Of a stretch of 64,000 nucleotides of DNA, positions 35,530 through 44,267 are shown in pieces (within the stretch, counting starts at the first letter, position 1; every line of letters starts with the position of its first letter). This stretch comes from Chitinophaga eiseniae (lineage in GTDB: Bacteria > Bacteroidota > Bacteroidia > Chitinophagales > Chitinophagaceae). Position numbers and translations under genes: made by a program. The notes below the pieces were generated by a model. It saw only the letters and a list, made by a program, of their open reading frames with translations, searched no databases and was not told where the DNA came from. The stretch covers positions 1,162,316 to 1,226,315 of the forward strand of contig NZ_FUWZ01000001.1 in NCBI RefSeq assembly GCF_900167135.1, written 5' to 3'.

Positions 35530-37026
35530 ATGCCCAACACGTTTTTTATGAAACCATGGTTTAGAAATACTGTTTTGTACTTCGCCACTGCCGCCGCTTT
35601 GCCGGCATTCAGCCAGGTGAAGATCAGCGGTAAGCTGCCGCCCGCAACGGCCTCCAGCCTCCTGCTTACCATGCCAGGTCAGGAACCCCTGAAAGTACCG
35701 GCAGATAATAACGGGAGGTTTGCCGTCACCACAGGGCAAATACCCCGGGGAATCTATCAGCTGGGCGCCATCGGCCCCGTGTACCTGGAACCGGGATACG
35801 CCCTGGAAATTGTCCCTGATGGCGATGACTTCCGCTTCAAAGGAAAAGGCAGCACGGAAAATAACCTGATCAGAGCAGCCGCCAGTGAACTGAAAAAATA
35901 CGTCCCTATGTACAAAGGGGATTATCTCTATTCGTTCTACCAGGTCAGCCTCCCGGAATTCCGGCAGAAAATGGCCGCCTGGCAGCAGGCCGCCGCCAAC
36001 ATACTGTCGAAATCGGACAACGCTTATTTCCGCGAACTGGAAAACACAGCCGTGATGTTCCGGGTGAAAAATATCGCGCAGGACTGGTGGCTGAATTATG
36101 GTGTGGACTCCGTCAAACGGATCGCTTTTCAAAAGATGCTGGAAGCTCCGAAGGAACTGAACGACACCACCCTGCACGTCCGGCTGAGGAAAGCCTTTAA
36201 CGACATGCGCACCAAAACACTGACCCGCCAGGAACGCAGCGAAATAGACTCCTTCAGTTTTCACGGCTGGAGCATGAATAACGACGACTGGTTCCGCAAC
36301 CTCGCCTCTTACAGGGAAGCCCTCGACAGCCGGATCACCAATATCATGTATGCCGGTTATCAGCAGGAAATGAATGCCGGTCAGCCACAGGAGATGATAA
36401 AGCTGACCATCATCACAAAAGAAATTACGTCCCCGTTTATCCGCGAATATTACCAGTACCAGCAAACGGCCAATATCCTCAAAATGAGCGACGACCCGGA
36501 AGAAGTGGATTCCCTGTATAAGAACTTCATGGCAAAGGTAACCAATGACGTCTACCGGAAAAGCATCAACGAAGTTTATGACAACCTGAAAAAATTTGGT
36601 GATAACCAGCCGGCGCCCGACTTCGAATTTGAAAATGTTCATGGTGCGAAAGTGAAGCTGAGCAGCCTGAAAGGGAAGTATGTCTACATCGATGTATGGG
36701 CCACCTGGTGCGGCCCCTGCAAAAGAGAAATCCCCTTCCTGACTAACATGGAAGCGTCCTACGCCGGAAAAAACATCCACTTTGTCAGCTTGTCGGTAGA
36801 CAGGCAGGCGGATAAGGAAAAGTGGCAGGCCTTCGTGAAAGACAACCAGCTGAAAGGGGAGCAGCTGATCACCGACAATGACTTTAACGTCGACTTCATT
36901 AAAAAATTCAACATCAATGCAATCCCGCGGTTTATATTGATCGGGCCGGACGGAAAAATAGTGTCCGCCAATGCTAAAAGACCTTCCGATCCTGAATTGC
37001 AGCAACAACTGAATGGTTTGCTATAG
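35530..37026 (+). CDS. TlpA-like thioredoxin (locus 2)
   Basis: 498 residues with a Sec signal (cleavage near LPAFSQ, about residue 31; an alternative ATG at 35548 would shorten the N-region). A DUF4369-like beta domain comes first, a helical middle follows, and residues about 360-498 form a thioredoxin fold with the redox pair in WATWCGPCKREIPFL and the cis-Pro strand AIPRFILIG. Periplasmic thiol oxidoreductase closing the second SusCD locus, just as in locus 1. It starts 3 bp after the SusD stop. Confidence 0.92.
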   Translation: MPNTFFMKPWFRNTVLYFATAAALPAFSQVKISGKLPPATASSLLLTMPGQEPLKVPADNNGRFAVTTGQIPRGIYQLGAIGPVYLEPGYALEIVPDGDDFRFKGKGSTENNLIRAAASELKKYVPMYKGDYLYSFYQVSLPEFRQKMAAWQQAAANILSKSDNAYFRELENTAVMFRVKNIAQDWWLNYGVDSVKRIAFQKMLEAPKELNDTTLHVRLRKAFNDMRTKTLTRQERSEIDSFSFHGWSMNNDDWFRNLASYREALDSRITNIMYAGYQQEMNAGQPQEMIKLTIITKEITSPFIREYYQYQQTANILKMSDDPEEVDSLYKNFMAKVTNDVYRKSINEVYDNLKKFGDNQPAPDFEFENVHGAKVKLSSLKGKYVYIDVWATWCGPCKREIPFLTNMEASYAGKNIHFVSLSVDRQADKEKWQAFVKDNQLKGEQLITDNDFNVDFIKKFNINAIPRFILIGPDGKIVSANAKRPSDPELQQQLNGLL

Positions 37027-37031
37027 TGTGT

Positions 37032-37068
37032 GCAGGGGCCGAAAAGAATGGCCGGCCCCTGCTTTTTT
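37032..37068. terminator. Terminator between SusCD locus 2 and the nos operon
   Basis: A perfect 9-bp stem (GCAGGGGCC / GGCCCCTGC) with a 13-nt loop and six T on the + strand. The convergent nosY stop codon lies within the T run, so the hairpin may stop both transcripts. Confidence 0.85.
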
Positions 37069-37834
37069 AAATATCTTTTTTCCTGAAAACCCGCACCGCT
37101 AATATCAACGGAATAACCATCCAGCAAAGCATACAGACTGCCGTATAAATACTGCCCGTTGCAGACCCCATAAATTTTTTGAACAAAGCACCGGAATATC
37201 CCATCATCACGGCTGCATCCAGCTGCAACAATACCAGTATCCGCGCCAGGTCCACAGGGTTCAGGGAGATAAACGCCAGCAGCGGTTCATCTATCGGGTA
37301 ATCGCTGAAGGAGTAGATAAAGGCCAGCAGCAACCCATCAAACAATAATGTAAAAAACAATGCGGTGATGATAGCGGCGCCGATGCCCCGGGTTTTATCT
37401 TTGAACACTACAAAGATGAGTAACGCAAGGGCGGAAAAGATCAGCGTGAGCAGCACTCCGCCGACGACAAGGGCAATGGCGGCGAGGCTGTTGTACAATA
37501 TACAAACGGTGACGCCTACACCGGCGAGATAAGCCAACCCCAGCGCCGTGGCTATACCGGTGTAAGATGCCAGCAACATGGACTTACGGCGTATGGGTTG
37601 CGCCAGCAGCAGTTCGGTGAACTCTGCGGAATTGAAAAAGTAAATGGTGGCGAATAGAATACTGATGATCGGCACAAACAGTAACGTGATATTGAGCAGG
37701 CTTAACATGCCTTTGGACATGTTGTCGCTCATGCCCGTTACGCTGATGGTCAGCACCGCCAGCACCAGGGTGTATATCAGTATGGTCCTGTTTTTTAACA
37801 GGTCTATCAGCACGTATTTAATAATTGTTTTCAT
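37067..37834 (-). CDS. nosY: NosY-like ABC-2 permease of the nitrous oxide reductase operon
   Basis: 255 residues with six predicted membrane helices (first about 17-37) and the loop AEFTELLLAQPIRRKSMLLASYTG typical of ABC-2 permeases of the NosY type. With NosF it forms the transporter that supplies a sulfur species to periplasmic NosD for building the CuZ centre of N2O reductase. Last gene of the operon; overlaps nosF by 17 bp, a sign of tight coupling. Confidence 0.88.
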   Translation of the reverse strand: MKTIIKYVLIDLLKNRTILIYTLVLAVLTISVTGMSDNMSKGMLSLLNITLLFVPIISILFATIYFFNSAEFTELLLAQPIRRKSMLLASYTGIATALGLAYLAGVGVTVCILYNSLAAIALVVGGVLLTLIFSALALLIFVVFKDKTRGIGAAIITALFFTLLFDGLLLAFIYSFSDYPIDEPLLAFISLNPVDLARILVLLQLDAAVMMGYSGALFKKFMGSATGSIYTAVCMLCWMVIPLILAVRVFRKKDI

Positions 37835-38540
37835 GTAGATGGGTTTGCATCATGGCCGCGATCACCTTGTTCAGCTGATGTTGACCGGTTGATTCTTTCA
37901 GTTCATCCACTGTTTTAAAGCAGATCAGTTTTCCTTCCTGCAGGTATACCACATGACTGGTGATGTCTTCAAGGTCGCTGAGCACATGGGAGGTGATAAG
38001 TACCAGTTTCCCGTTGGCCCGTTCCCGTGCGATCTTATCTTTCAGTATTTCGCTGGCGAGCGGGTCCAGGCCGGCGGTAGGCTCGTCCAGTATGAGGATA
38101 TCGGGTGAGAAGAGGAAAGCGAGGCAGGCGCTCACTTTCTGGCGGGTACCTCCGGACAGGTTACGCATCAGCTTATGATCGATGGCAGGCAAATCGAACT
38201 GCCGGATCAGCTCTTCGTCATACTGCCTGCAGTCTTTCCGTACTTCACGCAGCATGGCCAGCACCTGCCGGATGGTCATGTTCTCCGGGTAACGGCCGAT
38301 CTGCGGCATATAGCCAATTTTGGAGCGGTAGCTCCAGTGACTGCGGATCTCCTGCCCGTTGATATGGATGCTGCCTTTTTCCGGTATCACAAGACCGAGA
38401 ATGGATTTAATCAGGGTCGTCTTGCCGGAGCCGTTAGGCCCCAGCAGGGAGACGGCCTGACCGCGTTCCAGTTGCAGGTTAATATCATCCAGCGCCCTGA
38501 ATTTTTTGAATGATTTTGTGAGATGATGAATTCGGATCAT
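37818..38540 (-). CDS. nosF: NosF-like ABC transporter ATPase
   Basis: 240 residues with Walker A GPNGSGKT (about 34-41), Q-loop region YMPQIGRYPENM, signature NLSGGTRQK, Walker B ILILDEPTAGLDP and switch His in ITSHVLS. It energises NosY for assembly of the copper-sulfide CuZ cluster. Overlaps nosD by 4 bp upstream and nosY by 17 bp downstream. The assignment to NosF rather than a generic ABC ATPase rests on the nosD/nosY context. Confidence 0.9.
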   Translation of the reverse strand: MIRIHHLTKSFKKFRALDDINLQLERGQAVSLLGPNGSGKTTLIKSILGLVIPEKGSIHINGQEIRSHWSYRSKIGYMPQIGRYPENMTIRQVLAMLREVRKDCRQYDEELIRQFDLPAIDHKLMRNLSGGTRQKVSACLAFLFSPDILILDEPTAGLDPLASEILKDKIARERANGKLVLITSHVLSDLEDITSHVVYLQEGKLICFKTVDELKESTGQHQLNKVIAAMMQTHLHENNY

Positions 38541-39766
38541 AGTTCCAGTTTTTTCATGAATGGCTGATCATCCTTTAACTGATCGGGGATGATGCTGGGC
38601 ATTACTTTTTCCACCTGTTCCATGATGCTGGTGAGGAAGCTGCGGTACAGGATCATGGCGGATGGTATTTTTTCTGATATCACGGCATATACGCTGACGG
38701 GATAGTGTGGCACATCACCTACCTGGTCGCGGTTGAGATCATAGCCGTCGTATTTGTCCCAGTAGTTGCGGTGAAACTCGTTGAGCATAAGGGTGCCGTT
38801 GGTGGCCACATCGAAGGAGTTGCCGATAAAGTTGTTGCCGGTGAACTGGCTGCCGCTGGAGCTGGCCATCACACGGAGGGCCCAGCCGTTGTCCTGGAAC
38901 AGGTTACGCTGTACAGATACGCGGGTGGTACCTTCCATGTGGATAGCAATGGTGTTTTTGATGAAGCGGTTGTGGGTGATATGGCTGTCTGTGATTTCTT
39001 TCAGCAGCAGCCCGTAGGAGGCGTCTCCCCAGTTTTGAATAAAAGTGTTGTCGGTCATGGTCACTTCGCGGGTGTACATGACAGCCACGCCGGCGCCGTT
39101 TTCCCGGAAAATATTTTTCGTATAGGTGTCATGGTGGGAGAACATAAAATGCAGCCCATAACGTTGGTTGGTGCTGGAAAGGTTATTCTCTATGCCTGAA
39201 TTGGTGACAAACTCGAAATAGATGCCATCGCGGTGTCCGGATATGTTGTTGCTGCTGATTTGCAGTGCATCGCATTTCCAGGCGTGGATGCCGTTGCCGC
39301 CGTTGATTTCATTTTTGATGCCGGAATGCACAGTATTGCCTTCAACCTGGCAATGCTGTGCATTCTGAAGGTAGATGCCGTAGGTGCAGTCCAGGACTTT
39401 GTTGTTGCGAAGGGTGACGTAGCCGGCATTACTGACGCGAACACCGGCGATGTCTGATATGGAAGAACGGCCGGTATGTTGTATTTGCAACCCCTGTATG
39501 GTCACGCTGTCGGCCGTGATGAGGAAGCCCGGGTATTTGTATTCCGCATCGATCACGGGCATGCCGTTGCCCAGGATGGTAAGGCGCTGGTCTACCTGCA
39601 GGCTGTGTTCCCGGTATAGGCCGGGCTGCACGGCGAGCGTGTCGCCGGGGCGGGCGCTGCTGATGGCTTTGCGGAGCGCATCTGGCCCGGGCTTCACCAC
39701 GATGGTGGTGGCTAGTACGCTGCCCGTGACCAGCAGCAACCATGACAATATCCATGCATGTTTCAT
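38537..39766 (-). CDS. nosD: NosD-like periplasmic copper-centre assembly protein
   Basis: 409 residues from the ATG at 39766 (MKHAWILSWLLLVTGSVLAT, a normal Sec signal; 11 further codons upstream are unlikely). The mature part is a right-handed parallel beta-helix of CASH/PbH1 repeats (VRVSNAGYVTLRNNKVLDCTYGIYLQNAQHCQVEGNTV; HKNTI-like turns) as in all NosD proteins. In the nos pathway it receives sulfur from NosFY and copper from NosL for the CuZ site. Starts 2 bp after nosL. Confidence 0.93.
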   Translation of the reverse strand: MKHAWILSWLLLVTGSVLATTIVVKPGPDALRKAISSARPGDTLAVQPGLYREHSLQVDQRLTILGNGMPVIDAEYKYPGFLITADSVTIQGLQIQHTGRSSISDIAGVRVSNAGYVTLRNNKVLDCTYGIYLQNAQHCQVEGNTVHSGIKNEINGGNGIHAWKCDALQISSNNISGHRDGIYFEFVTNSGIENNLSSTNQRYGLHFMFSHHDTYTKNIFRENGAGVAVMYTREVTMTDNTFIQNWGDASYGLLLKEITDSHITHNRFIKNTIAIHMEGTTRVSVQRNLFQDNGWALRVMASSSGSQFTGNNFIGNSFDVATNGTLMLNEFHRNYWDKYDGYDLNRDQVGDVPHYPVSVYAVISEKIPSAMILYRSFLTSIMEQVEKVMPSIIPDQLKDDQPFMKKLEL

Positions 39767-39768
39767 GA

Positions 39769-40206
39769 TTACGGCTTTAACTGGGGGAGGTCTTCCCATT
39801 TTAATAATCGCTGTTCCAGATTGTCTTTATGCGGAATGGCTTTTTTTTCTTCGTTGAAAGCGGCACAGCGGCCGTTCATCGGTGTTTTGAAAGATTCGCT
39901 GTGCAGGTAGACGGCTTTTTGCGCGTCAGTGAAAGGATGGCTGGAATCGCTGTAGTCGGTCACCAGGAAGCGGGTGCCATTTGCCGGTGTGTTGGCAGCG
40001 TTGTATTGCAGGAGGCAAACGATATCGTCGAACTTATACGCTTTGCCTTTTGGCGTGATCAGCTCGGCGGCATAACGTTTATCCATAATCGTCATTTTGC
40101 AGTGCGCGCAGGCGTCATGACCAAAATCGATCGGCTCAAATTCGGGGCGGCAGGCCATTTGCAGAGCGAAAAAGCTAATCACGAAAATCAGTGTCTTGTG
40201 TTTCAT
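39769..40206 (-). CDS. nosL: NosL-like copper-chaperone lipoprotein
   Basis: 145 residues from the ATG at 40206; signal with lipobox FALQMAC (Cys about 16). The copper-binding stretch FGHDACAHCKMTIMDKRYAAELIT contains the conserved CxxCxM motif of NosL, followed by AYKFDDIVCLLQY. Delivers Cu(I) to N2O reductase or NosD in the periplasm. Starts 1 bp after the stop of the membrane protein upstream. Confidence 0.92.
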   Translation of the reverse strand: MKHKTLIFVISFFALQMACRPEFEPIDFGHDACAHCKMTIMDKRYAAELITPKGKAYKFDDIVCLLQYNAANTPANGTRFLVTDYSDSSHPFTDAQKAVYLHSESFKTPMNGRCAAFNEEKKAIPHKDNLEQRLLKWEDLPQLKP

Positions 40207-40207
40207 A

Positions 40208-40777
40208 TCATTTCTTTTTCCATTCATAACAGGTGATGCCCACCAGTATCATACCGCTGACGATGTAGCACCATCCGCCTATGTCGGGCTGGGAGAGTAC
40301 TTCGAAATTCAACAGTTTCTTGTAGCCGATCAGCGGCGGTTGGTAAGACATGCCGGGCACCTGTATGGGCGCGTTCGGGTCCAGGTTGTGGCCGTAGTTG
40401 TATTCCCACCGGTAGAAGTCAGCAAAGGACAACAGTGCGATGAGCAGGAAAATGCCGGTCCAGACGTAGTACAGTATTTTTTTCTTCAGCACCATGATCA
40501 GGACGCCGGCGGCCATAAAGCAACCGATAGAGACCGGCATGAACACAAACTCGAGGAAGTCTTCCTTGTGGATGGTTTTCATGCCGATGTAGTGGTTTAA
40601 TCCGTTGATAATAGGTACATCGCCTTTTACATCATTGATCCATATCTGCATAGACAGGCCGTCGGGATACTGTGGTGCGCGCATGTCTATCCGCCACATG
40701 GGAAAGAACCATAGGGTGGCGAGACAAATAATGACAATCGGGATGCTCATAAGGCCTGCCTGTGATAATTTTTTCAT
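40208..40777 (-). CDS. Membrane protein of unknown function in the nos operon
   Basis: 189 residues with four predicted membrane segments (about 8-26, 77-98, 105-123, 164-184) and a periplasmic loop between the first and second containing IWINDVKGDVPIINGLNHYIGMK; a second loop has FYRWEYNYGHNLDPNAPIQVPG. It lies between nosZ and nosL, where clade II nos operons carry a small membrane protein (NosB in epsilonproteobacteria). Whether it is a true NosB homologue cannot be shown here. A role in electron delivery to, or copper loading of, NosZ is inferred from position only. Conserved His, Trp and Tyr in the loops are candidate metal ligands. Confidence 0.7.
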   Translation of the reverse strand: MKKLSQAGLMSIPIVIICLATLWFFPMWRIDMRAPQYPDGLSMQIWINDVKGDVPIINGLNHYIGMKTIHKEDFLEFVFMPVSIGCFMAAGVLIMVLKKKILYYVWTGIFLLIALLSFADFYRWEYNYGHNLDPNAPIQVPGMSYQPPLIGYKKLLNFEVLSQPDIGGWCYIVSGMILVGITCYEWKKK

Positions 40778-40831
40778 AGCTCAGTGGTTGAAAGTACCGG
40801 CAGTGCTGAAGAGCACCGCCGGCGGGGTTGT

Positions 40832-42805
40832 TTATTTAGCTGCGACGGAAGTCACGGTTTCACCGGTACCGAATTTAAGCGGTACGTTGCTGCCTTTGGG
40901 GGATACCCGCAGGTAGCCGGACATCTCCTGGTGCAGGGCAGAGCAGAAGTCGGTGCAATAGAACGGATAAATACCCTGTTTATCCGGTGTGAATTTGAGC
41001 GTCACCGTTTCACCCGGCATGATCAGCAGTTCCGCATTGGGATTGTTTTTGATGGCGAATCCGTGCGGAATGTCCCAGTCCTGTTCCAGGTTGGTGACGT
41101 GGAAATACACTTCGTCTCCCACGAATACCCCTTCGATATTGTCAGGAACAAGGTGAGAGCGGATAGCGGTCATGTAAATGTCTACCCGGTTGCCTTTGCG
41201 TACCACGTTGGCTTTCTTTTCACCCATGGTCACGTACTCGTGCCCGTTTTTGTTGATGTCATAGAACTTCACCTGTTTGTCTTTGATGAGGCTGGCCTGG
41301 CAGGCCTGTGCATAGTGTGGTTCACCGAAGGTGGGGAAGTCCAGCAGCAGCTGCATTTTATCACCTGAGATATCGTACAGCTGGGCTGACTGGGCCAGTT
41401 CCGGGCCGGTGGGCAGGAAGCGGTCTTTGGTGATTTTGTTATAGGCTACTAAGTATTTACCGCCGGGTTTTTTGGTATCGCCGCCGGGGATCATCAGGTG
41501 GCCTACGGAATAGTAGGTAGGCACGCGGTCCAGCACTTTCAGGTCTTTAAGGCTCCACTTCACTACTTCGGAAGAGAGGAACATAGACGTATAGGCGTTT
41601 CCTTTACCATCAAATTCGGTGTGCAGCGGCCCGAGGCCAGGTTTCTGTACTTCGCCGTGCAGGGCTGCCTCGTATTTGATGATGGGGATGCCTTTGAAGT
41701 CGCCTTCAAACTGTTTGCCGGCGATGGCGCCGGTCATTTTGCTGAAGGAGAAGACCGGGATCAGGGCGGCGAGTTTGCCGCTGCCGACGATGTATTCACC
41801 GGAAGGGTCGATATCGCAGCCGTGGGGTGACTTAGGACAGGGGATCATGTAGATCATGTCCGGGCAGTCTTTCGGGTCCAGCAGCAGCACTTCGTTTTTG
41901 ATCTCTGAGGTGGCGCTCTGTGTATGCTCGTCGTAGGTGTTGTGGGCGTAGGAGGCCGGTACTTTTTTGCCTTTGCCGGCTTTGGCGTATTCTTCGGCTT
42001 TTTTCCAGTTTACGGCTACGATGTAGTCTTTGTCTTTCTGGGAAGCATTTACTTCCAGCAGCGTATAGGCTTGTTCGGTATTATAGCTGGAGAAGAAGAA
42101 CCAGTCGTGTGAGGGGCCCTTGCCGGCGTGGCTCAGGTCGAGGTTCATGCCGGGCAGCACGATCTGGAAGGCAATGTCCATTTTACCGGTGTTTTTATCG
42201 ACGCTGATAAAGGAGGCGGTGCTATGGAAGTTGTCTTTGAAGGAGCTGATCGGCACGTCTTCGGAGCCGAGGGGTACGGAGAAGCGGGTACCGGCTACTA
42301 CGTATTCCGTGTTTTCGGTGATGAAGGGGGAGGAGTGGTTACCGGCGCTGTTAGGTATCTGCAGGACCTCCATCGTTTTGAAGGTGGTGAGATCGATGCG
42401 GGCTACGCGTGGCGTATTGTTGGCATTGGCGAAGAGCCAGCGGCCGTCCTGTTCCCCGTTGGTCTGGGAGAGGTCCAGGTGGTGCTGGTCGTCCCAGGGA
42501 ATGAGGCCGTTGGTGGTATTGAGCATGGCTTTTGTTTCTTCGCTGTAGCCGTAGCCGTTTTCCGGGTTGACGGCGAATACGGGGATGACTTTCAGCAGGC
42601 GTCCGGAGGGCAGGCCGTATACGGACACTTGTCCGTTGAAGCCGCCGGACACGAAGTTGTAAATTTCGTCGTATTTACCGGGAGCCACGTAAGTTTTGGT
42701 GGCGGCATCGCCTTGTACTGCGGTGGCGGCAGTTTTCATTTTACAGCTTTGCATGGCAGCGGTGGTGGCGACTGCCAGGCCCAGCATCAGGCTTAATCTT
42801 TTCAT
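40832..42805 (-). CDS. nosZ: Nitrous oxide reductase, clade II type
   Basis: 657 residues; reduces N2O to N2 in the periplasm. The N-terminal signal lacks a twin-arginine motif and has a lipobox-like Cys21 (AMQSC), as in clade II (Sec-exported) enzymes. The seven-bladed propeller carries the CuZ ligands, including His108-His109 (DDQHHLDLS) and a later SPHGCDIDPSGEY. The C-terminal cupredoxin domain has the complete CuA site CTDFCSALHQEM (Cys617, Cys621, His625, Met628) and the earlier His in DIPHGFAI. Nothing suggests inactivation. Follows its probable cytochrome c donor by 25 bp. No nosR is present, again as expected for clade II. Confidence 0.95.
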   Translation of the reverse strand: MKRLSLMLGLAVATTAAMQSCKMKTAATAVQGDAATKTYVAPGKYDEIYNFVSGGFNGQVSVYGLPSGRLLKVIPVFAVNPENGYGYSEETKAMLNTTNGLIPWDDQHHLDLSQTNGEQDGRWLFANANNTPRVARIDLTTFKTMEVLQIPNSAGNHSSPFITENTEYVVAGTRFSVPLGSEDVPISSFKDNFHSTASFISVDKNTGKMDIAFQIVLPGMNLDLSHAGKGPSHDWFFFSSYNTEQAYTLLEVNASQKDKDYIVAVNWKKAEEYAKAGKGKKVPASYAHNTYDEHTQSATSEIKNEVLLLDPKDCPDMIYMIPCPKSPHGCDIDPSGEYIVGSGKLAALIPVFSFSKMTGAIAGKQFEGDFKGIPIIKYEAALHGEVQKPGLGPLHTEFDGKGNAYTSMFLSSEVVKWSLKDLKVLDRVPTYYSVGHLMIPGGDTKKPGGKYLVAYNKITKDRFLPTGPELAQSAQLYDISGDKMQLLLDFPTFGEPHYAQACQASLIKDKQVKFYDINKNGHEYVTMGEKKANVVRKGNRVDIYMTAIRSHLVPDNIEGVFVGDEVYFHVTNLEQDWDIPHGFAIKNNPNAELLIMPGETVTLKFTPDKQGIYPFYCTDFCSALHQEMSGYLRVSPKGSNVPLKFGTGETVTSVAAK

Positions 42806-42830
42806 ATGTAGATGGAGTGAGTGTCAGCAA

Positions 42831-43328
42831 TTATTTTTTACCGTCGTTGTCCCGCATGTACTCCAGCAGGTGCCTGGCTTCATCGTCGGTAAGGTGCTGG
42901 TTGGGCATGCGGACCATACACTCTTCCAGCATGGCCTGTGCCGCCGGGTCTTTATCAATCATTTCATCGGTGTTGGTGATGAAGTTCATGATCCATTCCG
43001 GTTTCCTTCTTTCGGTGACGCCCTTCCAGCCGGGGCCGACCAGCTTTTCGGCGGATAGTTTGTGACAGGCTGCGCATTTTACTTCGTAGGTGCTTTTGCC
43101 GCTGGTGATCATGGCCTGGTCCAGGGGATCGGTGAGCGTGACGCTGGTGAATTTGCCCTTGCCTTTATCGTCGCTGGCGGCCGCCGGCGCCTCTGCTGCG
43201 GGAGCGGTAGTGGCCATGCTGTTGTCGGTGGCCGGTTTTTCAGTGTCGGCCTGCTGTGGCGTGGATCCGCAGCTGTAGAGCAGCAACGCCGTTGCCGCCA
43301 CTGCAGTCAGGAGGGATACTTGTTTCAT
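42831..43328 (-). CDS. Class I cytochrome c lipoprotein, first gene of the nos operon
   Basis: 165 residues: lipoprotein signal with Cys in LLLYSCGSTP (about 20), a low-complexity Ala/Thr linker (about 25-60), and a mono-haem cytochrome c domain with CAACH (about 85-89) and a distal Met (VRMPNQHLTDDEARHLLEYMRD). Likely membrane-tethered electron donor to NosZ. An 18-bp palindrome lies 35 bp upstream of the ATG, so regulation of the whole operon probably acts here. Confidence 0.9.
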   Translation of the reverse strand: MKQVSLLTAVAATALLLYSCGSTPQQADTEKPATDNSMATTAPAAEAPAAASDDKGKGKFTSVTLTDPLDQAMITSGKSTYEVKCAACHKLSAEKLVGPGWKGVTERRKPEWIMNFITNTDEMIDKDPAAQAMLEECMVRMPNQHLTDDEARHLLEYMRDNDGKK

Positions 43329-43363
43329 GAGATCGATTTTTTTGTTTAGGAAGATGTATAAAT

Positions 43364-43381
43364 AAGGACATTTTTATCCTT
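43364..43381. promoter_or_regulatory. Rrf2-type operator upstream of nos operon
   Basis: AAGGACATTTTTATCCTT: half-sites AAGGA/TCCTT separated by 8 bp. Four similar sequences occur near Rrf2-linked genes. It precedes a weak -7-like TACATCTT on the minus strand by about 5 bp, so a bound protein would block the polymerase. Confidence 0.6.
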
Positions 43382-43458
43382 TATTATGAATGAAAAAAAC
43401 ATTCAGGAAGAATTGTCGAACATCCGGTAAGGTATTTAGTGATTTGCGGATTTTTGAT

Positions 43459-43977
43459 TTATGGATTTGGGTGTTGATGAAACGACTGCACATCGGCTAT
43501 GAGGGCCGCGGTCAGTGTTTCATCGATCCGGTTGAAGTCCGATACGTCGAGCGGTTTGCCCATGAACCGTGCCATCAAGCCACCGGCGCGGACTTTCAGC
43601 TTGTCGGTGAATGACAGTTCGCGGAATTGTATTTTACCGGGATAGAAATAACGGTGGCAGTAGGTGAGTAGCGGTGCCGGCATATTTTGTACCACGTAGC
43701 TGTTGAGCTTTTCCTGTTTCTCCGCTTTGGTGGCGCATACCACAAAGAGAAAGAGCGGTTTGCCTTTGAGTATCGGCGCCTGTTGTTCCAGCCACCCACG
43801 CAGTAACATCCTGCCGATGTAGATGCTGGTGCCCAGGATGACAAAGTCGGCCGCCGCCAGCTGGGACGGCGTGACTTCGCCGGCTGCTATGGCCGGTATC
43901 TGCAGCGTCTTGCTGATCCGGTTGGCATATTGCCTGGTAGCGCCGTATTTGGATTGAAAAATGATGATGCCGCGCAT
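43459..43977 (-). CDS. Flavodoxin-domain protein (HemG-like)
   Basis: 172 residues: the FMN-phosphate loop IIIFQSKYGATRQYANRI at the start, then ADFVILGTSIYIGRMLL and LFLFVVCATKAEKQEKL, the three flavodoxin-fold FMN-binding segments seen in menaquinone-dependent protoporphyrinogen oxidases (HemG) and similar flavodoxins. It could supply electrons or act in haem synthesis, which a haem-rich denitrification pathway needs. Two Rrf2-type palindromes lie upstream. The exact enzymatic role is open. Confidence 0.82.
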   Translation of the reverse strand: MRGIIIFQSKYGATRQYANRISKTLQIPAIAAGEVTPSQLAAADFVILGTSIYIGRMLLRGWLEQQAPILKGKPLFLFVVCATKAEKQEKLNSYVVQNMPAPLLTYCHRYFYPGKIQFRELSFTDKLKVRAGGLMARFMGKPLDVSDFNRIDETLTAALIADVQSFHQHPNP

Positions 43978-44052
43978 AGCAAGAATGTATTGAACATTTC
44001 ACGTTGATAGGGCGGAAAGCGTTGTGACCCGCTACCCGTGCTATTTTAAACC

Positions 44053-44070
44053 AAGGATGATCATATCCTT
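44053..44070. promoter_or_regulatory. Rrf2-type operator 1 upstream of flavodoxin gene
   Basis: AAGGATGATCATATCCTT, near-perfect palindrome with the AAGGA-N8-TCCTT layout. It lies 76 bp upstream of the flavodoxin start and 24 bp from a second copy. Confidence 0.6.
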
Positions 44071-44076
44071 CTATTT

Positions 44077-44094
44077 AAGGACAAAAATATCCTC
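44077..44094. promoter_or_regulatory. Rrf2-type operator 2 upstream of flavodoxin gene
   Basis: AAGGACAAAAATATCCTC, differing from the nos-operon site only in the core and last base. The 24-bp centre distance to operator 1 would put two dimers on a similar face of the helix. Confidence 0.55.
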
Positions 44095-44121
44095 TTTTAA
44101 TATATCGGCCAAATAAGTCGA

Positions 44122-44137
44122 CCTGATATAAATCAGG
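44122..44137. promoter_or_regulatory. FNR/CRP-like palindrome
   Basis: CCTGAT-ATAA-ATCAGG is a perfect inverted repeat containing the TGAT-N4-ATCA core of FNR-type sites, in the 290-bp gap between the flavodoxin and rrf2 genes. It suggests a second, oxygen-related input into this region. The rest of that gap (43978-44267) shows no ORF. Confidence 0.45.
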
Positions 44138-44267
44138 AAAGAACATGACAGTAAACATATGAAATGCGCAGCGATACGCCGGGAACTAACGTAAAAGAGC
44201 ACACGAAAGAATTGAATGGAGGTGGCGCTGACGCCGTTGATGAAAAGAGAAATGGGCGGGCTGCCAC

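Noticed and set aside
35278..37008. 576-codon open frame on the minus strand
   Set aside because: It is antisense to the well-defined SusD and TlpA genes, has no recognisable domain or start context and shows the His/Phe/Val/Gly-rich composition typical of shadow frames.
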